NCBI GenBank assembly: GCA_016928395.1
Contig: JAFGKV010000123.1
Coordinates: 1 to 15,623 of the forward strand
Origin: Candidatus Fermentibacterota bacterium
GTDB taxonomy: Bacteria > JAFGKV01
Direction of reading: 5' to 3'
Length of the DNA stretch: 15,623 nucleotides
This document shows, one piece after another, positions 5,743-13,565 of this stretch. How positions within the stretch are numbered: the first letter of the stretch is position 1; each line of letters starts with the position of its first letter. The position numbers were made by a program, and so were the translations under genes. Under the pieces are notes generated by a model. That model made no database searches. It had not been told where the DNA came from and saw only the letters and a list, made by a program, of their open reading frames with translations.

Positions 5743-7140
5743 TCACTCTCTCTTCTGGGTCTTGGATTTCCCGACCCCGTCGGGTGTTCCGGATTTCCCG
5801 ACCCTGTCCGACGTTTCGGATTTCGGATTTCGTGCTTCGGGTTTCTCTCCGAGCTGCAGCTTCCCTTCCCAGCCCACACTTCTCGGCCTGTAGTACCGGC
5901 GGGGCTTCATGCCGTCGGGCCAGTGCTGTTGGGCAGACGCGGCGTGGGGATCGTCGTGGGCGTAGACATAGCCCTTGCCGTAGCCCAGATCATCCATGAG
6001 GCGCGTCGGGGCATTGCGCAGCACCATGGGAACGGGCAGTGAACCCATAGTGCGGGCGTCTCCCCTTGCCGCGGTCAGCGCAGTGTAGACAGCATTGCTT
6101 TTCGGGGCCAATGCCAAGTACACCACTGCTTGAGCCAGAGCGCAGTCCGCCTCGGGCAGACCGAGAAGTTGCACCGTATGCATCGCGGCAACCGCGACGG
6201 GCAGAGCTTGTGGATGCGCGGTGCCGATATCCTCACTGGCGACCCTGATTAGCCGCCGCGCGATGTACAAAGGGTCCTCGCCCGATTCCACCATCCGGGC
6301 AAGCCAATAGAGCGCCGAGTCGACATCGGAATCACGGATGCACTTGTGCAAGGCCGAAATGATGTTATAGTGCTCCTCGCCTCCTTTGTCATAGAGGAGC
6401 GCCTGCTGCCCGGCTACCTCCCGCACCGAGGCCGGGGTGACTGCCTCGCCGGATCGATTCGTCGCCGCCACCGCCTCCAGTAGATTCAGCCCCTTGCGGA
6501 GATCGCCGTCAGCCAGTTCGGCGATGAGAACGAGGGCCGCGTCACTCCAGCCCGTCGCATCGAGCCCCAAGCCGCGCTCTGTATGGACGAGAGCCCTTCG
6601 AATCACCACCAGGACGTCCTCACTCTCAAGCCGCTTCAGGGGGTACACCGTGCAGCGGGAGAGGAGCGGGCCGACGAGCTGGAATGACGGGTTCTCCGTG
6701 GTGGCGCCGATGAGCTGAAGCGTGCCGTCTTCCACATGGGGGAGCAACCCGTCCTGCTGGGTTTTGTTGAAGCGGTGAATCTCATCCACGAAGAGGATGG
6801 TCCGGCGGCCACTTCGCGCCAGAGCGTGCCTCGCTTGGGAGACGACGATTCGCAGCTCGGGAAGTCCCGACGTGACGGCACTGAATGCAAGGAATCGTTT
6901 CGAGGTGTACCGCGCGACGACTGACGCCAGCGACGTCTTGCCGCACCCGGGTGGGCCCCACAAGATAACCGATCCCAGGGTGTCCTCCTCCAATGCACGG
7001 CGGAACGCCGCGCCCGGCAGTAGGAGATGCCCCTGCCCCACGACTTCGTCGAGATTCACCGGCCTCATGCGGTGGGCCAACGGCGCATCCGCCGGTGGTG
7101 TCTCAGCGATATCAAGTTCAAAAAGGTCTAGCTGCTCCAT
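5743..7140 (-). CDS. rarA: RarA/MgsA, replication-associated recombination AAA+ ATPase
   Basis: RarA is a clamp-loader-like AAA+ ATPase that acts at stalled replication forks and in recombination. I chose the ATG at 7140 (465 aa) because the family N-terminus (MEQLDLFE, then PLAHRMRPVNLDEVVGQ) begins there and a GAGGAAG stretch precedes it; the frame extends 55 codons further upstream without similarity. Visible motifs are Walker A GPPGCGKTS (62-70), Walker B FVDEIHRFN (117-125), sensor 1 GATTENPSF (145-153), and R162 in LLSRC as arginine finger. The C-terminal MgsA tetramerisation region includes KSNAVYTALTAAR and YGKGYVYAHD. The usual protein ends near GWEGKLQ. The last 32 residues (434-465) are a low-complexity, charged tail encoded by repeats at 5764-5832. 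It is the first gene of the leftward cluster and is divergent from the TonB-receptor gene. Confidence 0.95.
   Translation of the reverse strand: MEQLDLFELDIAETPPADAPLAHRMRPVNLDEVVGQGHLLLPGAAFRRALEEDTLGSVILWGPPGCGKTSLASVVARYTSKRFLAFSAVTSGLPELRIVVSQARHALARSGRRTILFVDEIHRFNKTQQDGLLPHVEDGTLQLIGATTENPSFQLVGPLLSRCTVYPLKRLESEDVLVVIRRALVHTERGLGLDATGWSDAALVLIAELADGDLRKGLNLLEAVAATNRSGEAVTPASVREVAGQQALLYDKGGEEHYNIISALHKCIRDSDVDSALYWLARMVESGEDPLYIARRLIRVASEDIGTAHPQALPVAVAAMHTVQLLGLPEADCALAQAVVYLALAPKSNAVYTALTAARGDARTMGSLPVPMVLRNAPTRLMDDLGYGKGYVYAHDDPHAASAQQHWPDGMKPRRYYRPRSVGWEGKLQLGEKPEARNPKSETSDRVGKSGTPDGVGKSKTQKRE
5764..5832. repeat. Degenerate tandem repeats encoding the RarA tail
   Basis: GGATTTCCCGACCCCGT (5764-5780) recurs as GGATTTCCCGACCCTGT (5791-5807), a 27-bp period with one mismatch. 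This is followed by TTTCGGA twice and TTTCG (5814-5832). On the coding strand the last part reads as a GAAATCC tandem, a string type common in intergenic repeats of several environmental phyla. The 27-bp period keeps the frame and yields the repeated VGKS peptide. Confidence 0.8.
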
Positions 7141-7175
7141 CACCGTGCTCTTCCTCTTGCGTCGTGGCGGGCCAC

Positions 7176-7202
7176 AATATACTTTGTCTTTGGATTTCCC
7201 AA
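7176..7202 (-). promoter_or_regulatory. Candidate rarA promoter
   Basis: On the minus strand there is a TATATT box (7176-7181) with TTGGGA (7197-7202) 15 bases upstream. This would give a leader of about 30 bases before the rarA ATG at 7140. The -35 match is partial and the spacing is short, so this is only a candidate. Confidence 0.35.
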
Positions 7203-7395
7203 TAGGGGAACATGTTTGCCGCTGCCATCCCCCGTGAGAGCAGGCCGCCTGGTGGCCAGATGCGGGCCATATCGTGGTCTCATCCGGCCCATCGGCGTCC
7301 AACACCTCCGCCGTGCGACCCTACCACGCGGTGCGCATCGACGGAACGTGGCACGTTCACCCCTTCGGGTGGTTTTGCCATCCGAGGAGAATCAC

Positions 7396-7434
7396 TTGAC
7401 AGACTATGTCATCGCCAAGACATTTATCTAGTCT
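7396..7434 (+). promoter_or_regulatory. Candidate promoter/operator facing the envelope cluster
   Basis: A consensus TTGACA lies at 7396-7401. The best AT-rich downstream box (TTATCT, 7424-7429) is 22 bases away, which is too far for a standard sigma-70 promoter; a closer match is poor. Overlapping it is an inverted repeat: AGACTA plus TGTC (7401-7410) against GACA (7419-7422) and TAGTCT (7429-7434), interrupted by six bases. This could be a regulator site. Confidence 0.3.
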
Positions 7435-7707
7435 TAATGATTATGTGCCGTGCGCGAACTCTGACGCGCCCCTACCGCCAGGCCGTCCATGCGATGTGTC
7501 GTGCGGGGCGGCCGTCGGCAGTTCTGCTCAGGGATTCACCGCCATCGCCGCAGGGAGGAGGTGCGAACAAGGACGAAACCATTAGCTGGTCTTCCGGCCG
7601 CACCGAGCGCGCAGCCGAGAGACACCGCTTCGTCGTTCAGTTCGGGTATGCCGGCCTGCGGGCCGCGTTTGGAGGTCGCCCCGCCAGGGGCAAGACAGGA
7701 GGTTAGG

Positions 7708-10700
7708 ATGCGACACGGAGGGCTCCTCACCACCTTGCTGCTATTCTGCGTTATGCCGGCGCTTGTGTTCGCCGGCACAACCGGGAAGGTGGCGGGCATG
7801 GTGTCCGATGCCAGTACCGGCAAGCCGCTTGCCTACGTGAACATCATGATCGAGGGCACGACGCTCGGTCAGGCAACGGATGAGACCGGGGAGTTCAACA
7901 TCATCGGCGTTCCCGCCGGATCGTGGAGTGTGCGTGCCTCCATGATCGGCTACGCCGACCAAGTGGAACAGAGCGTTCCCGTCTCGGTCGATCTCACGAC
8001 CAAAGTCGACTTCGCGCTCTCCCCCAAGGCGCTCGTGGTGGGGGACGAGATCGTCGTTGTGGCGGAGCGTCGGCTGATCAGGCCAGACGAGACGCAGAGT
8101 ATGCGAACGACCTCGCGGGAAGATCTTGCCATCCTTCCCGTGACCACCATGCAGGACGTGCTCACCAAGAGCACCAGCACGGCGGGAACGGGCAACAATC
8201 TCCACGTTCGTGGCGGTCGAGCCGGTGAGGCAACCGTGCTGGTCGACGGAATGACCATCTCGGAGCCACAGTATCGGACAAACAATCTCGAGGTCGGCCG
8301 CGAGGCTCTGGCCGAGATGCAGATGTTGACCGGTGGCTTCAATGCCGAGTACGGAGACGCGCAATCCGGCATCATCATCGTCACGACCCGTGAAGGCACG
8401 CCCGAGTCGTACTCCGGCAAGATCATGTATCAGACCGACGACATCGCAGACAACGGCCTGACGCCAGCCAGCACCAATTACGACTACATGGAGTTCAGCA
8501 TTGGCGGCCCCGAGCCCATCACCAGCAAGCTTCTCCCGCAACTGGGCGTGAAGATCCCGGGGAACCTGACCATGTTTCTCCAGGGCGACGTGACGTTCAC
8601 CGATCGCCAGGCCTTCCACCAGGATGCCTTCGACAGCAGCGCCATTCGCCTCTCGTCGGAGCAGTGGCGGTGGTGGAATGATCACAATTCCTCCGCGCCG
8701 AATCTGGAGCCTGCCATATCCCGCGAGTTGGGGACTTCCGACCAGTTCAGGTCAGCCAATATCCTGGATGATCTTTTCGGCGTCGGCAAGAGGGAGCGGA
8801 ACTGGCAGAACGGCAATATCAAGCTGAGCTACTCCCCAAGCCCGACCTACAACCTGGCCTTCAGCAGCCGATGGAGCAACAAGGACCGCAACTTCTGGCA
8901 TGCCAGCCAGGGCAATGATCTGCGAAAGATGATCCCCATGGCCCAGGCTCTGGGCATTGATGACGGCATCGACAATGACGGTGACGGCCTCATCGACGAG
9001 GAAGTCTTCAACGGTATCGACGATGACGGAGACGGCTACGTCGACGAACTCGACGGTACGCTGATCGATCCGGCCACCTACCTCGGCGGCAGCTTGGGCG
9101 GTATGGACCTCAGTTGGGGCGTTGACCGCGACGGCGACGACCGCATCGACGAAGAGGCCTGGAACGGGATCGATGACGACGGTGATGGCCTGATCGACGA
9201 AGATCTCCAGCCGGACATCTTCCAGGGCCAATACTACAATGGCTGGGATTTCATGTTTACCCAGAAGAACGAGGATAACCAGCAACTGCTGACATGGAAG
9301 CACGTCGTCGGCAGGTCGACCTTCTACGAGGTCAAGCTCTCCCGTCTGCGGAACATGCAAGCCTGGATGCCCAAACGCGGGCAAGACGGAGAATCCGCAT
9401 CGGATATCGACGAGATCCGCGGCTGGCTTGACGACTACGAGGCCTACCGCGTCGCATACGCGGAGTACCTGCGCCTCCTTGATGCCGGCGACACGACGGC
9501 GGTCAGGCCGACCTCGCCAGATCCGTATCTGGGCATGGGCTATGTCCAGGAGCCGTATACTGACACGAACGGCAACTACCGGTATGACCTTGGAGAGCCT
9601 TTCGAGGATCTCGACGGTGACGGCATGTGGGACTTCTTCAATGCCTCGGGCGCGAACCGAACCTTGTGGTTCAGCGGCCAGAATCACCCGTTCAGGGGTC
9701 TCTGCTACTACGGAGTATCAGGGTACACCACCGGTGATGATCCTAGCTTCTACCGTTCGGGCGTGAACTACCGCGAATCCAAAACGTGGACACTGAAGGC
9801 AGATGTCACGAGCCAGATCGCCCGGAATCACATGCTCAAGGCAGGCATCGAGGGAAAGACCTACGACCTCCAGAACTGGAGCCGGCAGCTTCTGGCCGGA
9901 GACAACGGCGAAGGCTTGTTCGGCAATGATTATCACTTCAAGCCTCAGGCCGCAGCGGCCTATGTCCAAGACAAGATGGAGTACCAGAGCGCCATCGTGA
10001 ACATGGGGCTTCGTTTTGACTACTTCAGCCAGGGTGACAATGTGGACCCGTTGCCGCTTGACGCGGGGTCGAGTATCGCCCGTCGCGGCGAGGAAACTCC
10101 CGAGCCATCCTTCAGCCTTCTGCCTCGCTTTGGGATCAGCTTCCCGGTCACCGAACGCGACGTGTTCCACTTCTTCTACGGGCACTTCTTCCAACAGCCC
10201 CTGCTCTTCAATGTGTTCAACAAGGTTAACCAGGCCATCTCGAGTTCGAATGACATCATTGGCAACCCCTATCTCGAGCCTGAGAAGACCATCAGCTACG
10301 AATTCGGGATCAAGCACCAGTTCGGGATCAATTCGTTGGCAACCGTGACGGCCTTCTTCAAGGATGTCGACAATCTCGTACAGATTGACCGGATTTTCGA
10401 GGGTGCGCCGACTAACATGGTCTATCACACGTATGTGAACAGCACATACGGAACGGTTCGCGGATTCGAGGTCACCGCGTCGCAGCGGGATCTCTACAAC
10501 TTCAGCGGAGAGGTGAGCTACACCTACCAGATCGCCACCACGACGCACTCCACCTCGTATGACACGTACACCGGGTACGAGCAGTTCCAACTGCTGCCCG
10601 GCAAAGAGTACCCGGCGGATTGGGATCGGCGGCATAGCGTCACCTTCAACCTGAGCTACGGCCTGGGTTCCGGCGAGGGTCCCTCCATCGGTGGAATCAA

Positions 10701-11097
10701 GCCCTTCTCCGACCTTAGCGTGAGCGTGCTCGGCGAAATCGGAAGCGGGCTGCCCTACACGCCGACCTCCAGCAACGACTCGCCGCTGTACGAACTGACG
10801 AATGAAAACCGCCTGCCCTGGACCCATGAGTGGGATCTTCGCCTCCTGAAGAAGCTCACCCTCGGCAAGGTCAGATGGGGCATCCAGATGGACATGTACA
10901 ACGTGTTCGACAGCATGAACGTCGTGAGCATTGATGATGGCGGCGCCGTCGATCAATACCGCGACAGGATCGGCTACACCAATAGCAGCGGCGCGACCAG
11001 CCTGAGGAACTACGGCGGATTCGAGAACTCGATTGCCCTGCCCACGGCATGGGATTCGGGGCGCAGGATCCGTCTGGGAGTGTCGGTTGAGTTCTGA
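7708..11097 (+). CDS. TonB-dependent outer-membrane receptor with regulatory N-terminal domain and Asp-rich inserts
   Basis: This 1129-aa protein is predicted to be a gated outer-membrane beta-barrel. The ATG at 7708 is fixed by AGGAGG five bases upstream and by a signal peptide (MRHGGLLTTLLLFCVMPALVFA, residues 1-22). A carboxypeptidase-regulatory-like beta domain follows (about 24-105; GMVSDASTGKPLAYVNI). Next comes the plug (about 120-235), with LHVRGGRAGEATVLVDG and GFNAEYGDAQSGIIIVTT. The rest is barrel, ending in a terminal Phe (RLGVSVEF), a barrel-assembly signal. Two Asp/Gly-rich blocks are inserted at about 418-504 (units like NGIDDDGDGLIDED), with another at about 619-643 (DTNGNYRYD, DLDGDGMWD). 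They resemble calcium-binding loops and are probably extracellular. I do not see a clear TonB box. It heads a four-gene cluster, 43 bases before the next gene. The substrate is unknown; a role in protein export or surface assembly is as plausible as nutrient uptake. Confidence 0.9.
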   Translation: MRHGGLLTTLLLFCVMPALVFAGTTGKVAGMVSDASTGKPLAYVNIMIEGTTLGQATDETGEFNIIGVPAGSWSVRASMIGYADQVEQSVPVSVDLTTKVDFALSPKALVVGDEIVVVAERRLIRPDETQSMRTTSREDLAILPVTTMQDVLTKSTSTAGTGNNLHVRGGRAGEATVLVDGMTISEPQYRTNNLEVGREALAEMQMLTGGFNAEYGDAQSGIIIVTTREGTPESYSGKIMYQTDDIADNGLTPASTNYDYMEFSIGGPEPITSKLLPQLGVKIPGNLTMFLQGDVTFTDRQAFHQDAFDSSAIRLSSEQWRWWNDHNSSAPNLEPAISRELGTSDQFRSANILDDLFGVGKRERNWQNGNIKLSYSPSPTYNLAFSSRWSNKDRNFWHASQGNDLRKMIPMAQALGIDDGIDNDGDGLIDEEVFNGIDDDGDGYVDELDGTLIDPATYLGGSLGGMDLSWGVDRDGDDRIDEEAWNGIDDDGDGLIDEDLQPDIFQGQYYNGWDFMFTQKNEDNQQLLTWKHVVGRSTFYEVKLSRLRNMQAWMPKRGQDGESASDIDEIRGWLDDYEAYRVAYAEYLRLLDAGDTTAVRPTSPDPYLGMGYVQEPYTDTNGNYRYDLGEPFEDLDGDGMWDFFNASGANRTLWFSGQNHPFRGLCYYGVSGYTTGDDPSFYRSGVNYRESKTWTLKADVTSQIARNHMLKAGIEGKTYDLQNWSRQLLAGDNGEGLFGNDYHFKPQAAAAYVQDKMEYQSAIVNMGLRFDYFSQGDNVDPLPLDAGSSIARRGEETPEPSFSLLPRFGISFPVTERDVFHFFYGHFFQQPLLFNVFNKVNQAISSSNDIIGNPYLEPEKTISYEFGIKHQFGINSLATVTAFFKDVDNLVQIDRIFEGAPTNMVYHTYVNSTYGTVRGFEVTASQRDLYNFSGEVSYTYQIATTTHSTSYDTYTGYEQFQLLPGKEYPADWDRRHSVTFNLSYGLGSGEGPSIGGIKPFSDLSVSVLGEIGSGLPYTPTSSNDSPLYELTNENRLPWTHEWDLRLLKKLTLGKVRWGIQMDMYNVFDSMNVVSIDDGGAVDQYRDRIGYTNSSGATSLRNYGGFENSIALPTAWDSGRRIRLGVSVEF

Positions 11098-11099
11098 CC

Positions 11100-11119
11100 G
11101 AGGGGGCTTCGGCCCCCTC
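11100..11119 (+). terminator. UUCG-tetraloop hairpin between receptor and next gene
   Basis: GAGGGGGC pairs with GCCCCCTC in a perfect 8-bp stem closed by a TTCG loop, two bases after the receptor stop. No T-run follows, and the next ribosome-binding site lies only about ten bases further on. An attenuator, an mRNA-stabilising 3' end or a leaky terminator within the operon is more likely than full termination. Confidence 0.5.
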
Positions 11120-11140
11120 TCCGAAGGGAGAGAGGAACGT

Positions 11141-13534
11141 ATGAGAAGGACACACATGCTCGCGGTATGGGCAGCGCTGGCTGCCGTGTGCCTGAGCTTG
11201 GCCGTCCCTCCCCGGGCGATCGCGGCACGGTCTGAGGACGCCGTCATGGAGGCGTTCCAGGCGCCGGCGCTCATCGCCGAGAGGAGGTTCGCCAATCACG
11301 TCAAAGGTCTTCAATGGATGGGCATGTCCAACAAGGGAGAGTGGGGCAACCCTGACGGACTCCCGATCTCGCTGTATGAGCTGGAGTACCCGGGTGGAAG
11401 CGGCACGGTCTTCCTGTTCTCGGGCGGCGTCTGGGTAGGCGCCGTCAAGAACGGGGTGCCGATTGTATCCACCGCCACCGATGGCAACAATGGGACAGGC
11501 GAGTACGGCGGCCTCGACTTCGCAACGCCCGCAGACCAGCAGACCGACACCAGAAGCGTCGGATGGCTGGAAAAGACCAAGGATGCCGTGACCGATGCCG
11601 CGGTACTTGATGCGTTTCGCGCCGGGCGCTATCTGGGCAAGGGCGTCAAGGAGAAGGATGACGACGGAGACTGGAACGTCGAGGATGACGTCAACGGCGA
11701 CGGCAAGCCCAGTGCCGACTTCGATGGCCGACCCGGGATCGACGATGATGGAGACGGCGCCATCGACGAGGAGATCCTGAACGGCATCGATGACGATGGC
11801 GACGGCCTCATTGATGAGGATGTCGGCTCCATCGACGAAGCCTGGGTCATGGCCAATGCCGAGGTGCTTGACTACCTCTGCGATGATGGGACACGGATCA
11901 CCGCCGGCGATGCCAACGGCGACGGCGTCTTTGACTATGATCCCGAGACCCACATCGACGAGGATCCTGCGGGCGATATCTCCAACGACTTCCTGGACAA
12001 CGACCATGACGGCCTGTTCGACATGGACGATCCCGACTATGACGGCGATATGGTTGTCGAGAGTCTGGATGATGATGGCGACGGCCTCTTCGATGAGGAT
12101 GATCTGGCCCGGGCAGGCCAGGAGTTCATCGTCGCCTACGCGGATACCTGTGAACGGTGCGTCGAGGATGCCGACACCGATGGGTTCACTCCCCTGGGCG
12201 TTCGCGTCGTGCAGCATACCTACCAGTGGTCTGAAACCTATGCCGATGACTTCATCCTCATGGACTTTGAGATCACCAACATAGGGAACTCCCTCCTGGA
12301 AGGCGTCTGTGTGGGGACGTTCTTCGACTTCGACATCGGCCATGTGACCCAGGAAGGCGGGGCACGTTCGGAAGACGATGTCACTTCCTACGTGGATTCC
12401 CTGCAGCTTGCCATCGGCGGCGACAACGACGGCGACAATGGCCTGCTCGAGGCGCAGTTCTTCGGCGTCCGGGTCATTCAGACACCGTTGCCAGACGTGG
12501 GGGCGACCTACCGGAATTTCGATCGACTGACCGGTGGCGATCCTCCTGACAATGCAGCCAAGTACGAGCTCATGGCTTCCGGCGCCCGTGACCCGGATAA
12601 TGACACCCCCGGCGACTGGCGCTTCGTGTTGGCGTTTGGCCCCTTGGGCAACCTCCCGCCGGGGCAAACGCTTCCGGTCACCGTAGCCATCGTCAACGGG
12701 TTCGACATGGCGCAGATCGTGGTCAACGCCCGCCAAGCCAAGGCCATGTTCGATGCTGACTTCCGTGGCCCGTCATCCCCTGACTCTCCCGTGTTCACGG
12801 CACAGGCCGTCAATCGGGGCGCCACGATCGTATGGAAGGACAATGCCGAAGCCAGCGTTGACCCCATCTCCCAATACATGGATTTCCAGGGCTACAGTAT
12901 CTGGAGATCGCCGGAAGGGCTGACCTGGACCCGCGTCGCAACCTGGGACTTGCCCGACACCATCGGCCTGAACATAGGATGGCCGCCTCCGGCCTCCACT
13001 GTTGAGGGCTTCCTGTACCAGTATGAGGATGTCGGCTTGGCCAATGGCTTCCCGTACAGGTATGTGGTGACCGCCTTCGATGACGGCGGCAATGGCGACG
13101 GCATCAACAATCCTCAGTGGGACGAGCGGAACAGCGGGGTCGGCGTGTTGGAATCCAGCCGTGGCGTGGATCTCCAGCAGGTCGTGTATCCCGCGGTTGC
13201 GGCGGGCGCGGCGGATGATGTGAGCGGCGTGTTCGTCGTGCCGAATCCCTATATCGGATCGTCGCGCCTCGAGCAAGTGGCCCGGACCGACGAGGCTGGC
13301 GTGCGTCAGTACTACAAGGATATCGAGTTCCGAGGACTCCCCGGCGAGTGTGACATACAGATCTTCACGCTGTCCGGCGACCTCGTGCAAGAGATCCACC
13401 ATGACAGCGGTCTTTCGTGGTACGCCTGGAATCTGCGAACCAACAGGAACCAGGAGATCGCCGCGGGGATCTATGTCTACCGCGTTTCCCGCGGCGGTAA
13501 TGAGACCGTCGGCAAGTTCATCGTCGTGAAGTAG
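11141..13534 (+). CDS. Secreted Asp-repeat protein with FlgD-Ig/type-IX-like C-terminal domain
   Basis: This is a 797-aa exported protein of unknown function. The ATG at 11141 follows a purine-rich GAGAGAGG stretch and opens a signal peptide ending near AIA (residue 28). Residues 171-229 and 257-322 are Asp/Gly-rich repeats (GIDDDGDGAIDEE, NGIDDDGDGLIDED, DANGDGVFD, LDDDGDGLFDEDD), like thrombospondin type-3 or dockerin calcium loops. The middle region is beta-rich and includes an Ig/FN3-like segment at about 545-650 (FTAQAVNRGATIVWKDN, GYSIWRSPEG). The C-terminus (about 700-797) has the FlgD-Ig/type-IX sorting pattern: VVPNPYIGSS, IQIFTLSGDLVQEI, NLRTNRNQEIAAGIYVYRV, VGKFIVVK. In FCB bacteria such ends often direct type IX secretion and surface attachment. 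The following gene encodes a PorV/PorQ-type barrel, which fits. I infer a calcium-stabilised surface protein; no enzyme motif is visible. Confidence 0.8.
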   Translation: MRRTHMLAVWAALAAVCLSLAVPPRAIAARSEDAVMEAFQAPALIAERRFANHVKGLQWMGMSNKGEWGNPDGLPISLYELEYPGGSGTVFLFSGGVWVGAVKNGVPIVSTATDGNNGTGEYGGLDFATPADQQTDTRSVGWLEKTKDAVTDAAVLDAFRAGRYLGKGVKEKDDDGDWNVEDDVNGDGKPSADFDGRPGIDDDGDGAIDEEILNGIDDDGDGLIDEDVGSIDEAWVMANAEVLDYLCDDGTRITAGDANGDGVFDYDPETHIDEDPAGDISNDFLDNDHDGLFDMDDPDYDGDMVVESLDDDGDGLFDEDDLARAGQEFIVAYADTCERCVEDADTDGFTPLGVRVVQHTYQWSETYADDFILMDFEITNIGNSLLEGVCVGTFFDFDIGHVTQEGGARSEDDVTSYVDSLQLAIGGDNDGDNGLLEAQFFGVRVIQTPLPDVGATYRNFDRLTGGDPPDNAAKYELMASGARDPDNDTPGDWRFVLAFGPLGNLPPGQTLPVTVAIVNGFDMAQIVVNARQAKAMFDADFRGPSSPDSPVFTAQAVNRGATIVWKDNAEASVDPISQYMDFQGYSIWRSPEGLTWTRVATWDLPDTIGLNIGWPPPASTVEGFLYQYEDVGLANGFPYRYVVTAFDDGGNGDGINNPQWDERNSGVGVLESSRGVDLQQVVYPAVAAGAADDVSGVFVVPNPYIGSSRLEQVARTDEAGVRQYYKDIEFRGLPGECDIQIFTLSGDLVQEIHHDSGLSWYAWNLRTNRNQEIAAGIYVYRVSRGGNETVGKFIVVK

Positions 13535-13553
13535 CGCGGGCATGATAGACCAT

Positions 13554-13560
13554 AAGGAGG
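13554..13560 (+). promoter_or_regulatory. Strong ribosome-binding site fixing the PorV-like start
   Basis: AAGGAGG lies five bases before the ATG at 13566. This selects that start over an in-frame ATG at 13542, which would add eight residues ahead of the signal peptide. Confidence 0.8.
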
Positions 13561-13565
13561 GTAGC

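Larger units (their letters stand above)
7141..7707. other. 567-base divergent intergenic region between rarA and the receptor gene
   Basis: This region holds the control sequences for two divergent units. I see a possible rarA promoter (7176-7202) and a TTGACA with an inverted repeat (7396-7434) facing the receptor gene. If the latter is used, the receptor mRNA has a leader of roughly 270 bases (about 7440-7707). I recognise no riboswitch class in that leader. No credible small gene is present; the open frames here have poor composition and no clear starts. Confidence 0.5.

Noticed and set aside
7489-7707. 73-codon N-terminal extension of the receptor frame
   Set aside because: The stretch is Arg/Pro-rich with no similarity, while the ATG at 7708 has AGGAGG and starts a clear signal peptide.
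7440-7707. Riboswitch in the receptor leader
   Set aside because: I looked for cobalamin, c-di-GMP and other familiar conserved cores and recognised none. A covariance-model search would settle it.
8959-9219. CRISPR-like direct repeats
   Set aside because: The repeats keep the reading frame, encode a protein motif, vary in spacing and sequence, and have no unique spacers of constant length.
9718-11295. Minus-strand open frame of 525 codons opposite the receptor barrel
   Set aside because: It has no recognisable domain, mirrors the codon bias of the well-supported receptor gene, and runs over the hairpin and the start of the next gene.
10871-12736. Long open frame (621 codons) on the minus strand across the receptor end and the Asp-repeat protein
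   Set aside because: It is a shadow. Reverse complements of GAC, GAT and GGC give Val, Ile and Ala, so the Asp/Gly repeats create a long stop-free, V/I/A-rich antisense frame. The plus-strand proteins have signal peptides and family motifs.
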